Assembly (NCBI GenBank): GCA_030267965.1
Contig: BRYA01000085.1
Span: 2,874-66,873, forward strand
From: Triparma columacea
Lineage: Eukaryota > Sar > Bolidophyceae > Parmales > Triparmaceae
Length of the DNA stretch: 64,000 nt
Direction: 5' to 3'
In this document: in pieces, positions 54,489-64,000 of the stretch
Layout: every line of letters begins with the position of its first letter
Position numbering within the stretch: the first letter of the stretch is position 1
Program-made: the position numbers and the translations under genes
The notes under the pieces: generated by a model
Database searches by the model: none
What the model was told of the DNA's origin: nothing
Seen by the model: the letters and a program-made list of their open reading frames with translations, nothing else

Positions 54489-56378
54489 TTAACAAGAGTC
54501 AGCGCATTCCCCAACCTTACCGCATACCGCTCCAGATAAGTCCGTTACAAGCATCCCTTTCTCCTTGTACAAGTCCATCATCTGCGTAACCTCCTTGACA
54601 GCGATCTTACCTCCCTCTTCCAGCTCCCCCTTGTCGTTAGACTCGTACAACTCTATCAAGCGTGAGAGTATCTCTCCAGCCACAAGAGCGAACCTGCACC
54701 TGTACTTGTAGATAAAACAGAAGATCACCTCTTCGTCCTTCTTTTCCTCCTCTACCACCTTCTTCGCTGTCTTCTTCCCCTTCTTGGCCTTCTTCTTGGG
54801 CTTCTCCTCCTCGTCGTGATCGTGACTGGAACAGCAACCACCGACGGGGTGCTTGACCATGGGTCCGCAGACGAAGAGTCCCTCTGTTGTGGTGCTCATA
54901 TCACATTCTGGGTCCAAGATGGGGCGTCCGGTGTCGTCCCACTCAACCAAGCCCTGGAGGACGCAGTCCTTCGACGCACCGAGCTTAAAACCTGTGGCCA
55001 TGATGATTGGGTGGTTGGCCTTGAGGTCCGTCTTGGGGGCCTTCTTCTTGCCTCCGAGCTTAGAGATGGAAGCCGTGTAGGTCTTGCCCTTCTTGCTAAC
55101 ATCGACGCACTCGTGTTCTGAAATAACCTTGATGGTCTTCTCGGGGAAATGCTTACTCTTCAAGATTGCCTTGAGCCTAGCGTGGGTCCTCGGAGAAAGA
55201 GCAGTCGAGGGGTCCTCAACAACCTCCCCGGGTCTAATCGCCTCTGGCGCCGATTCCTTGTCAATCACGGTGATGGTTCCGCTCTTGATGTTGTCATAAA
55301 GCGAGCAGGCGGAATCAATACCAGCCTCCCCACCACCAACAACGACCCAGTCCCCCTTGGCGTCAACGCCCCAGTCCTTCACCTTGGAGTAGTGAACGCA
55401 GGCTGGGCTATCGACAGCGAAAGAAGGCATATAAGGGTGTGAGAACTCTCCTCCAGCGTAGATAACGTAGCGAGCGTAGATTTCAGGGAAGGGGGAAGAC
55501 TCGGAAAGGGAAAGCTTGAAGCTTCCCTTTCCGCTGTCCTCGATGCTCTCGATGGACTCTACCTTACTGTTGAAGCTAATGTAGTCCTTCAACGACTTTA
55601 CTCCGCTCTCCCTCTCCGGGAGCGGGGAGGACGCGAAGTGGTCGAGGTAGTCTGCGTACTCATTGCCAGTGGGGTGCTCGGCATCCATTACATCCTTACC
55701 CTGCGACCTAAGGAAAGCCTGCACGCCGTTATCTCCCTGGGGAGCAAGAGAGTTGAGGTCCATCTGGTTGAAAGGATTGGAGTAGAAGGAGGGGGAGATG
55801 AAACGGGTTGAAGGAGGCCAGGCCCGGAAGGATGCTCCGACAGCAGGGGAGCCCTCGAGAATCCTCATATCACTGGTTGGCAGGTCGAGCGCAGTGAGGA
55901 TAGCACTGGCGACGCCAAGGCCAGACGCTGAAGCACCTATGATCACAATCTGAGCCGACTCAACATCTCCATTGTCCTCCTCGCTCTCCTCCTCGTCATC
56001 GATAAAGTCCATCTGGTCAGGGGCAATCTCACGTGCCTCCTCGCGGAGGCGCTCAGCCGCACTCTGGCGTTTGCGCTTTCCACCTCCAACTTGCTCATGT
56101 TGCAGTGCATTTTGAAGCTCAGCAAAATCTGAAATGAGCTTGAGGAGCTAATGGCGGGTGAACTTTGGTTAGTCTAGGGGAGATTAGGAGATTATAATGA
56201 GATTTAGGTACACTTAGTTCGCGTTTAGTCTCACCTTTGCCCTCTTTCCCTTGTTGGACTTCTCGCCTCCCTTCGCAGAAGATTTCAATAAGTCAGCATC
56301 TTCTTGAAGTAGCGATAAAAGAGCCTCTGCATTCTCAACGTAGCCACCTAGGGGATCTGTGGTACTTTTCTTGACCAT
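54489..56378 (-). CDS. FAD/NAD(P)-binding oxidoreductase (flavin monooxygenase-like), paralogue A
   Basis: Two exons (56378..56235, 56147..54489) encode 600 residues. A charged N-terminal ~110 residues precede a first Rossmann motif (IVIIGASASGLG), conserved RAWPPSTRFISPSFYSNPFNQ, a second dinucleotide motif (WVVVGGGEAGID), the ATGFKLG strand and a Cys-rich C-terminus (VCGKVGECADSC). An insert CCSSHDHDEEE followed by Lys-rich sequence interrupts the C-terminal domain. The overall plan is that of FAD-dependent monooxygenase-like or thioredoxin-reductase-like flavoproteins; substrate unknown. It is about 75-80 percent identical in protein to the C-terminal half of the gene at 57331-60814, in inverted orientation, with patches of near-identical DNA. 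Confidence 0.8.
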
Positions 56379-56701
56379 TATTTGTGCACGCAAGAAAGAG
56401 GAAAAACTATACTTAAATTTGCTAAGCATCCCTCCTGGGTTCTGAAAAAACAAATAAGATGAAAGACTCTACACAGACTGCTATCACTGTCACTAGCATC
56501 GCTGCCAACCACGGAGCTGTGTTTTTTTGGTATGTGAACAGTTTTGATGCGTTTTTCGTTCTCCAATTGCCTTTTTTTGGCACTTCACCCCGGTGCCACC
56601 GGAGAGTGTCTCTTCTTTTCCTGAAATATTAATTCTTTACAACAATACAGGGTATAACTCGGACAGAAGTCAAAGTATATATCAGATACTGATGGAATAA
56701 T

Positions 56702-57031
56702 ATGGATTTACTGCCGAGAGACGATTTAATAGACACCAAAATATTGTTGCCTACAACGCTAGGGTTTGCATACAGCGTTTTGGGAGAGGACCAGCTCTAC
56801 TACCCCCCCCACCCCCCTTCAACTCACCCTCTCACTCCCCCCTCGCCTCGCAGGATCCTTGGCCTCCTCGGCTTCAATGAGTGGAGATTCACCCAGTGGC
56901 ACGATGGAGACTATTACTACCTCGCCGCTGCCCTTTGCTGGGGCATTAGCAATTTCGCTGTAACCTACGAATTTTTCGTCCAGCGTAGGGAGGGCAGGGA
57001 GAAGATGATTGGGTCGACGAACGCGTTATAG
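56702..57031 (+). CDS. Unknown small membrane protein
   Basis: A 109-codon frame with a Pro/Thr/Ser-rich middle and one hydrophobic helix near residues 72-94 (YYYLAAALCWGISNFAVTYEFF), then a basic C-terminus. The Pro-rich part looks like an intron tail (C-run followed by CGCAG), so the true gene may have a spliced N-terminus that I could not place. No family is recognised. Confidence 0.4.
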   Translation: MDLLPRDDLIDTKILLPTTLGFAYSVLGEDQLYYPPHPPSTHPLTPPSPRRILGLLGFNEWRFTQWHDGDYYYLAAALCWGISNFAVTYEFFVQRREGREKMIGSTNAL

Positions 57032-57330
57032 ATTAGTTTATACACTTTATCTTAGAATGAATACACTTTTTTTTTTGTTGGCGCTCTCTTGCTACTTCAT
57101 TGCGTATTACTTAACTCGTCACACCGCGCTCCCGCTACCCAGAAAAGCTATACTCGTCCCGCTTTTTCCCCTCTCGTAATTTCCCCCTCCAAATTATACC
57201 TCTAAACTTCTTCGCGCAAGACTTCAAGCGCGCAGCAAAAAGGGGGTGACTAAGAAACTGGTAACCAAATTCTTGAGCGAAATTTCTCGTGCCCACCCTC
57301 ACCTACCACCCCAGATTTTTTCAACCTAGC

Positions 57331-60300
57331 ATGGGTCGTCTCAAGCGCTCAGAATCTGAAGCTGACAAGGCCGATTGGGCGGTAAGGAATCAAAACTCAA
57401 GTTTTTCCCCACGACAATTTCACTCTAAACCTTATAAAACCCCAACACAGGTGATTAAGCAGTGGAGCCTATCTGTTGGATATTCTCCGTATAAATCCAC
57501 GTCATCGAACAGGGTCCCTACCGGCACTCTTGTTGTTGTACACTCTCAAAGTTCCAACCAAGATACCCCCGACAAGGCGAGTCTGTTCTCCTGTCTTATG
57601 CCCCGGCTCTGCGTGCCATTCTCGTAGAGCACGCGACGTCCTATCCCCTCCCTCCCCTCATCCTAGTTCTCGATCTTTCTCAAATTGTCTCTGACGAGAA
57701 GATTGACCAAGAAACAATGATGGTGAGAATTATGAATTGCTGCAAATCGCAAATCAGCAAAATAAATCAAAGAGGATGCAGCACGCTAACCGATTCCCCC
57801 TCCTCCCCAATGTAGATGGAATTCACCAAGTCTGGAATTGGGAAGGCGACTGCTCGTGCCCTTGAGAAGCTTGGCCTGGAACGCTCCACTGTCGTGACGA
57901 CCGGCAAGGCTTGCTCCCTCTTTATGAAACTTCTCATCACAGGAGAGCGTTTGAAGCCGAATAACATCTCCCGCCTTGTAATGGTGCACCCTGACATTAC
58001 CACTGAGACCATCAATGGTATCCTCGTTCGTAGGGGGGGAAAGGTGAAGGGTTATGGGAACGCTCTGGATGTTGACGTAATCTTCGACAGCGAGAAGATC
58101 ATGGACAAGCGCCTTTCCATCATTCGTACGTCTTTTCCAAAGGGGAGGTCGAGGGTGATGAACGCATCTTTTTTGGATCTTCTCGTGCCTGCAATCACAG
58201 AGGAGGGGCTGTCCGTCTCGCTTGCTGTAGAGGGACCCTTTGACCCCTTTCACATCGACTCCATGGGTCGTCAACTTTGGTTTGGAGAGCTCTCCGTGGC
58301 GATGAGTCCATTCTCAAAGCAGTACGAGCACACCTCTGAAGACATCTCTCCAGAAATTCAGGAAGCCTGGAGAAGCCCCGCGGAGGCTGCGACAGCGAAC
58401 CTCGACAACTCCTACATTACCGTGGACGCACCCCCCCTCGCAGGCGCTCTGGTGCTCCGAGGTAACCGCTGTGTCCTCGTCAGGTCCCTCTCTGATCCTC
58501 CTGAGTGGAACGGCATGTGTTTCCCAGCTGTCAAGAGGGCAGAGTCAGGTGAGATGCACGCGCGCAAGCACCACTGATATCTTACCATAGACACACATTC
58601 ACACACATTCACAAACATTCACTTACCAACGCCGCTCCTCCCTCCACAGAGTCCATCATTGACGCAGCCACGCACGCCATGGACGCCATGTGCGACATTG
58701 AATCTGACGAGGTCCTTCCTCTGGAGGATGTCCCGCCGGTCATGGTGTATGGGAACGGCCGTCCATACGGAAAGGTGCTTTTGCATCTTTTCAGTGCTGT
58801 CAATCCGCCACCGCCGGGCCCCCTGGAGAATGCGGACATGGAGGACGAGGACGATTTGTACGACTGGTACACTTATCCGCGGGCCATGGAGGCCCTACCT
58901 GACGACGCGAGTCGCCTCGCCCTATACACGGTTGCTATGGCACTGAATGCCGCAGCCGCTTCGAATAAGGTCCCCATGAAATGGCTCAAGTCAGAGGGCG
59001 GCGTGTTCGGGCAGGAGCTTTTTGAGGGAAAGGGCCTACAGCTCGCCTCTTCTTTCAGCGCCATCGCCGCCACCGCCAGTACTTCTGCCACCGCTGCTCC
59101 GACCACCGCTGCTCCCGCCACCGATCAGGACCCTGCCATCAACGCAGATCTCTCTGAGATGAGCGAAGATGCCCGTTCATCCTACCTTGCCGAGGTCGAT
59201 GCGTACAAGCAGTCGATGCCGACAAGCTGTGGCTTTCCCGAGCACGAGCACGAGCAGGATGAGGACATGCCAAATGTCGAATGGATCGATAAGATGGAGG
59301 AGGAAGATAAGGAAGAAGCAATGAAGCAGGAGCGGGTCAGAAAAGAGGGCAGTGATGAGGCCGAGATCGTAATCATTGGGGCTTCCGCTTCCGGCCTTGG
59401 CGTCGCCACTGCCATCCTCACTGCGCTCGACCTACCTCTCGATGACGTGAGGATTCTTGAGGCTTCTCCTGCTGTCGGAGCGTCCTTCCGCGCCTGGCCT
59501 CCTTCAACCCGTTTCATCTCCCCCTCTTTCTACTCCAATCCTTTCAACCAGATGGACCTCAACTCTCTTGCTCCCCAGGGAGATAATGGCGTGCAGGCTT
59601 TCCTTAGGTCACAGGGGAAGGACATTATGGATGCTCAGCACCCCACTGGCAAGGAATACGCCGACTACCTCGACCACTTCGCGTCCACTCCGGGAGGGAA
59701 AAATGGAGACAAGACGTTGAAGGACTACATCAGCTTTAACACCAAGGTTGAGTCCATCGAGCCCATCGAGAATAACGCGAAGGGCAACTTCAAGATCTCC
59801 CTTACCGAGTCTTCCCCCTTTCCTACAATCTACGCTCGCTACGTTATCTACGCTGGAGGGGAGTACGGGCATCCTTACCTGCCCCCTTTCGCTCGTGACA
59901 GCCCTGCTTGCAATCACTACTCCAAGGTGAAGGATTGGGGCGTTGACGCCAACGGAGACTGGGTCGTTGTTGGTGGTGGGGAGGCTGGTATTGATTCCGC
60001 CTGCTCGCTTTATGACAACATCAAGAGCGGAACCATCACCGTGATTGACAAGGAATCGGCGCCGACGGCGATTAGACCCGGGGAGGTTGTTGAGGACCCC
60101 TCGACTGCTCTTTCTCCGAGGACCCACGCTAGGCTCAAGGCGATCCTGAAGAGCAAGCATTTCCCCGAGAAGACCATCAAGGTTATTTCAGAACACGAGT
60201 GCGTCGATGTTAGCAAGAAGGGCAAGACCTACACGGCTTCCATCTCTAAGCTCGGAGGCAAGAAGAAGGCCCCCAAGACGGACCTCAAGGCCAACCACCC

Positions 60301-60814
60301 AATCATCATGGCAACCGGCTTCAAGCTCGGCGCTTCGCCGAACTGCATACTGAACGGATTGGTAGAATACGACAAGACAGGCCGACCAAAGCTGGATCCT
60401 CAGTGCGACATGAGCACCAAGACGGAAAACCTCTTCGTCTGTGGCCCCATGGTGAAGCACCAAGTGACTGGTTGCGGTGGTGATGCCGGTGAGGAGAAGA
60501 AGGACGGAGACGACAAGGCAAACTCGAAGAAGGCCAAGAAGGTGGTAGAGGTCGTGGAGGAAAAGAAGGACGAGGAGGTCATTTTTTGCTTCGTATACAA
60601 GTACAGGTGCAGGTTTGCCTTGGTGGCCGGAAAGATCCTCGCCGGCTACATCAAGGAATACCACGTGAAGGACGGCAAGGTTGACGAGGGGGGCAAACTG
60701 GCCGTCGCCCAAACCACCGCGATGATGGACCTCTACAAGGAGAAAGGTATGCTGATCACAAGCTTAGAGGGGGCAGTATGCGGTAAGGTTGGCGCTTGCG
60801 GGGCTTCCTGTTGA
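57331..60814 (+). CDS. Three-module protein: hydrolase-like, NUDIX-like and flavoprotein oxidoreductase (paralogue B)
   Basis: Four exons (57331..57381, 57451..57722, 57816..58548, 58650..60814). Assuming one compensating base in exon 2 (frameshift near 57576), they give about 1,073 residues. The N-terminal ~300 residues have an alpha/beta-hydrolase-like pattern without a clear nucleophile elbow. Next comes a NUDIX-like fold (ALVLRGNRCVLVRSL, then SIIDAATHAMDAM where a REUxEE box would be), whose catalytic Glu residues are missing. From about residue 580 the flavoprotein starts (IVIIGASASGLG, VVVGGGEAG, ATGFKLG) and ends VCGKVGACGASC. The flavoprotein part is an inverted paralogue of the gene at 54489-56378. 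Role unknown. The phases of introns 3 and 4 join the modules, so a single transcript is likely. Confidence 0.7.
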
Positions 60815-61201
60815 TAGATATGTGGGAGTCAGAGGGGGGGTGAAAGGGGGGAAGGGTGGCAATTTTGGTAGTGAGCAAACAATCGTTTTGGTTTTGGAAC
60901 CTTTATTGTTGTTTTGGTTGGGACACAAATTATTTTGGGGTTCATTCTTCAAATTAGAGGTAGTTACCCCCCACTGTGTTGTCTATTTCTTGCTCTCAAC
61001 ACCTCAAAGACCCCAACTACTAACACTATTGTCTATGACGTTCCATTCTATCCAACACTTGTGTCAAAAACAAATTAAATCAAATTCCACCCGCTAACAC
61101 TTCCCTCTGCCCACTCAAAAACTGTCCCTCTTGCACCCTCCAGCAAGATTTCACGTACCGAGAGTCACCCCTTACTGCAACGTAAGCCGAGAAGAAGAAC
61201 A
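60815..61201. other. Intergenic, no supported gene
   Basis: 387 bp between two plus-strand genes: the 3' UTR of the flavoprotein fusion and the promoter of the transporter. G-rich just after the stop, then T-rich. No motif is recognised. Confidence 0.5.
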
Positions 61202-63135
61202 ATGCGAGCATCTCTATCTCCATTCCGAAGGGATTCTTCCCCATTGGAGGGTTCGGTCAGGTCATTCTCTTTCCCATTTTCGCCGAGTGCCAGCATATTC
61301 TCCGGACAGGGCAGCTTCTACGGTTTCCAGGTGTACAGCCATAGGTTTGTGAACCTCGCTCTCCTTTCAGCTCTGAATTTTCTTTCGGATTGGCAGTGTT
61401 TCTCCTTCGCTCCGATTCACAGCTTAGCCGAGGAACAGTTCGAGGGTTTGCAACCAGAGACTCTCGTGTCCATATTTCTTCTGTCGAACTTTATGGCAAC
61501 GCTAATCGAGCCAAAGATTGTTCAGTGGTTTGGCCTCCGTGGTTGCGTTACCTTGGGATCAATGTTTCTGGCAATTGGAAGGTGAGGCAGGATGGATGAG
61601 AAACACAATGGCGTGGTCTTCCAGTCAATATACAGCCACACACAGCGCAGCACTAAGCCAACTCTAATCGTTCGCACATGGCCAATTTCTCATTGCCGTC
61701 GCTCCTTGCCATACTGCACCACTACGCCGTTAAACACACATGTTCACACACGCCCAATACACGCCCAGTCTCGTCAAGAGCGGGATCCCATTTTTCGGAG
61801 TGAATTATACCAACCGTACCATGATACGCTTGGGTACAATTCTCATTGGGCTCTCTCAGCCAATGTATCAGTGCACTCCCGCCCTGCTTTCCTCCACCTG
61901 GTTTCCTCACGATGAGCGTACCATTGCGACGGCAATCGCTCTCAATTCGAACCAGCTTGGCATCGGAGCAAGCTTTGCGATGGGCGCCCTCATTGTTGAC
62001 AGGGCTTCTGACGTCCCGCAGTACTTCGCTTTCCTCAGTGTGCTGTCCTTTCTTTTGTTCTTGGGGGTATTGTTTGAGTTTGAAGAAGCCCCTCCTTCCC
62101 CCCCTTCCCACGCCGCCGCCGCCGCTGTCGAAAAGAGAGAGAAGATGGCGATTGACCCAACGAACATTTCCGAACTATTGACAAACCCGCCCCCTCATGT
62201 CGACTCTCAAAGGAACGGCGACGACGACAACCAAATTTGTGACTACGATTCTGACGATTCTGAAGGAGATTACGAGGAACTCAGCTACACGTGGGACTTT
62301 CTTCGCCAATTTTTCACCCGCCCGGGCTTTATTCACGCCCTCGTAGCATTTGCGACCTCGGCCATTGTTATCAACACCGTCTCAACATACATGAACGCGC
62401 TTCTAGCGGCGAGAGGTGAGAATGTCTGACAGAACGTGGTGAGGGGCAAAAGATCGAAGCATGCTCGTCGCACTCGACCGACAGCTCGCTAATTCGAACC
62501 CCTCGTCATGGACCAACAACCCCCACCGCCCCCACCCTCCCGCAGGTCATGGGCGAGTTTACGTCGGGGTTGTCGGTGCGGTCTTTCAGCTTGTCGTCAT
62601 GGCCTCGAGCTTCATCATCGGGGGTTACACCGATAGGAAACGTAACTATTTTACCGTGACAATTGTTCTCTTGCTCGCGGGAGCGCTCATTCTCGCTGTC
62701 TGCGCCTACGCCCTCGACCAGAACAACAATGTTGTAAACATTTGGTGGATGCTGTTCGTCATAGCGGCCACAGTGGGTCCTCTGCAGCCGATCGCCACAG
62801 AGTTGGGGTGCGAAGTTGTCTACCCTCACTCTGAAAATGTAGTCTTAGTCTTACAGCAGCTTGCAGCGAACCTCTGCTCGGCCGCGTTTGTTCCATGCTT
62901 CGAGAAATTCAAAGACATCTTCAGCCAGCAATTCCCTCAATACGGCGTGTCTTTCCTTGTTCTCACGGGGATTCATGCTCTGGCGACCATCCAATTCATG
63001 ACCTTTAACGGAACGTACGAACGTTACAGGGCTGAGCAAAAGAAAAAGAAGTCAAAGATTCGTCGCAGGAGGTCAGACAAGAGTTTAGCCCACGTCGCCG
63101 TCAGCGAGAAGACCCTCCTCATCGACAGTTTCTAA
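61202..63135 (+). CDS. FLVCR-like (SLC49) major facilitator transporter
   Basis: Three exons (61202..61581, 61769..62415, 62546..63135) encode 538 residues with twelve predicted transmembrane helices. The first helix (RFVNLALLSALNFLSDWQCFSF) and the sequence LLSSTWFPHDERTIATAIALNSNQLGIGASF match the SLC49/FLVCR pattern (TWFP..ER..AT.I....NQLG). A large acidic loop (DDDNQICDYDSDDSEGDYEE) lies between the two six-helix halves. Family members carry haem, choline or ethanolamine; the substrate here cannot be assigned. The basic C-terminus (KKKKSKIRRRR) is cytosolic. The family name derives from an animal virus receptor, but this is an ordinary cellular transporter. Confidence 0.85.
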
Positions 63136-63201
63136 AAGGCCGCAACGTAAACAAACCACATTCTTTATTCCGTGAAACCTGCCGTCGTCAAGTTATTATT
63201 T

Positions 63202-64000
63202 CTAATTTTGTGAGAAGGAGATCCTGTTCACTAAGGAAGTGGCGCCCTTGATTATCTCCTTGCCGTTCTCCCCCCTGTCCATCCCTTCAACTGCCATGCG
63301 AGTAAGAACCTTCACGAAGGCCTCATCCTTTTGTATCCTCCTCACCACGACGTCCTCCCCTAGTCCCAGGACCCTCAGTAGCCTAACAATGCACCTGCTA
63401 TACTCGCCTTCTCCATCGACTGCTCTAGACAGCATTCCCCGCATCACCTCAATTGCACTCTTCCCCCCTCTCTTGAACTCGACGAGCTCCTTGAAGAAGG
63501 AGGTCCCCCCGGTGAGCTTGGCCAGGGCAGCCAAAATGTAGCTTGCCGCGCTTTCTACACCTCTTCTCTTCTCCTCGCCCTCGATAAGCATGACGCTAAC
63601 GAAGAGGGACCCGAAGCTGGCAAGGTCCTCTAGACACTTGCGGCACAAAATGTAATCGCTGTTTCCCCTGCCCTTTGAGTCTGGAGTACGAAGGTTCATT
63701 CTTTGTACGTCCCCAGGGCTGAGAATCGTCGATCCCCATGCATCTTCCCCGTCCCCCCACGCCTTTCCAGGAGGGGGCGACTCAAGCGGGTTCCCCTCCA
63801 TAATACTTTCCTTAGGCATGGAGCTCGTTACGACGCAAACGAGGCACTTGATAACGTTCAGCCAGCCCAGTGCCCCGGCCTCTCCATCCCTTGAAAGCGC
63901 CTCGCACGCCTTGACCGATATGCCCTCTTCGAGCAGCCTCCTCACCACAGGGGGCAGGTTGGCCTCGCTGAGGCCCACACTCTCCTTGTACCCGTTCTCA
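63202..64000 (-). CDS. Partial unknown protein, ARM/HEAT-like C-terminus
   Basis: An open frame enters from the right edge and ends in TAG at 63202, giving at least 266 residues. It is helix-rich with Leu/Val heptad spacing (AASYILAALAKLTGG, CIVRLLRVLGLGEDVVVRRI, AFVKVLTRMAVEGM) typical of armadillo-type solenoids, and ends RISFSQN. The N-terminal part is outside the window. The family cannot be named. It converges on the FLVCR-like gene with 66 bp between stops. Confidence 0.65.
   Translation of the reverse strand, partial: ENGYKESVGLSEANLPPVVRRLLEEGISVKACEALSRDGEAGALGWLNVIKCLVCVVTSSMPKESIMEGNPLESPPPGKAWGDGEDAWGSTILSPGDVQRMNLRTPDSKGRGNSDYILCRKCLEDLASFGSLFVSVMLIEGEEKRRGVESAASYILAALAKLTGGTSFFKELVEFKRGGKSAIEVMRGMLSRAVDGEGEYSRCIVRLLRVLGLGEDVVVRRIQKDEAFVKVLTRMAVEGMDRGENGKEIIKGATSLVNRISFSQN

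Noticed and set aside
60775..60820. Possible selenoprotein reading of the TGA after the terminal Cys of flavoprotein B
   Set aside because: A second stop (TAG) follows immediately, and the paralogue ends with TAA at the same place.
62470..62500. tRNA-like T-arm (GGGGTTCGAATTAGC on the minus strand)
   Set aside because: No matching acceptor, D or anticodon arms; lies in a transporter intron.
61202..63135. Viral or receptor-related origin of the FLVCR-like gene
   Set aside because: The family name reflects use of an animal homologue by a virus; this is a cellular transporter with normal introns and no viral features.

Overview
This window is nuclear DNA of a photosynthetic eukaryote, most likely a heterokont (stramenopile) alga on the diatom/bolidophyte side, though other algae with red-derived secondary plastids are not excluded. 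Nuclear genes for plastid proteins (HCF136/Ycf48, PrxQ, adenylate kinase, probably RadA) start with a signal peptide followed by a plastid-type transit region. In HCF136 and PrxQ the junction reads AVAF|VP and IGAF|VL, the 'ASAF' type of boundary with Phe at +1. Flagellar and transition-zone genes (RSPH9, TMEM216) indicate a flagellated stage or ancestry. Genes are compact with short introns. 39 of the 49 introns I could place begin GTGAG, and acceptors often follow long C runs. For nearly every multi-exon model I summed the exons and found total length and phases consistent.

Layout. 0-3 kb: an edge fragment and a seven-transmembrane cAMP-receptor-like GPCR (-). 3-11 kb: BTAF1/MOT1 (+), SDF2-like (+), Ecdysoneless (-). 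11-18 kb: one nine-exon gene (-) for a 1,931-residue membrane-anchored protein with a C-terminal alpha/beta-hydrolase, which I do not recognise. 18-26 kb: CrtI-type carotenoid oxidoreductase (+), DNA polymerase kappa (-), a Prx6-like protein without its catalytic cysteine (+), RSPH9 (-) and TMEM216 (+). 26-31 kb: CENP-C (-) and a 25-repeat BspA-type LRR protein (-). 31-45 kb: a small unknown gene (+), RadA (-), a CID protein (+), phosphatidylinositol synthase interrupted by an assembly gap (-), an apyrase (+), HCF136 (-), an EF-hand-like protein (+), a DUF285 protein ending in a CaaX box (+), Rab6 (-) and adenylate kinase (+). 45-54 kb: an AT-rich spacer, PrxQ (-), an ACBP-PH-DGAT1 fusion (+), the WASH subunit FAM21 (-) and a TAF10-like gene (+). 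54-64 kb: two inverted paralogous flavoprotein genes, one fused to hydrolase-like and NUDIX-like domains, then an FLVCR-like transporter (+) and an unfinished ARM-like gene (-).

Neighbouring genes are on opposite strands in 24 of 31 adjacent pairs, with tail-to-tail gaps often under 100 bp and head-to-head gaps of about 100-400 bp, so many promoters are probably shared. There is no operon-like functional grouping. The themes are chromatin/transcription (BTAF1, TAF10, CENP-C, Pol kappa), endomembrane traffic (Rab6, FAM21, apyrase), lipid synthesis (DGAT1, PIS), plastid biogenesis (HCF136, PrxQ, AK, RadA, CrtI-type) and cilia. The most unusual items are the cysteine-less Prx6, the ACBP-PH-DGAT1 fusion, the 1,931-residue protein and the inverted flavoprotein paralogues with patches of near identity.
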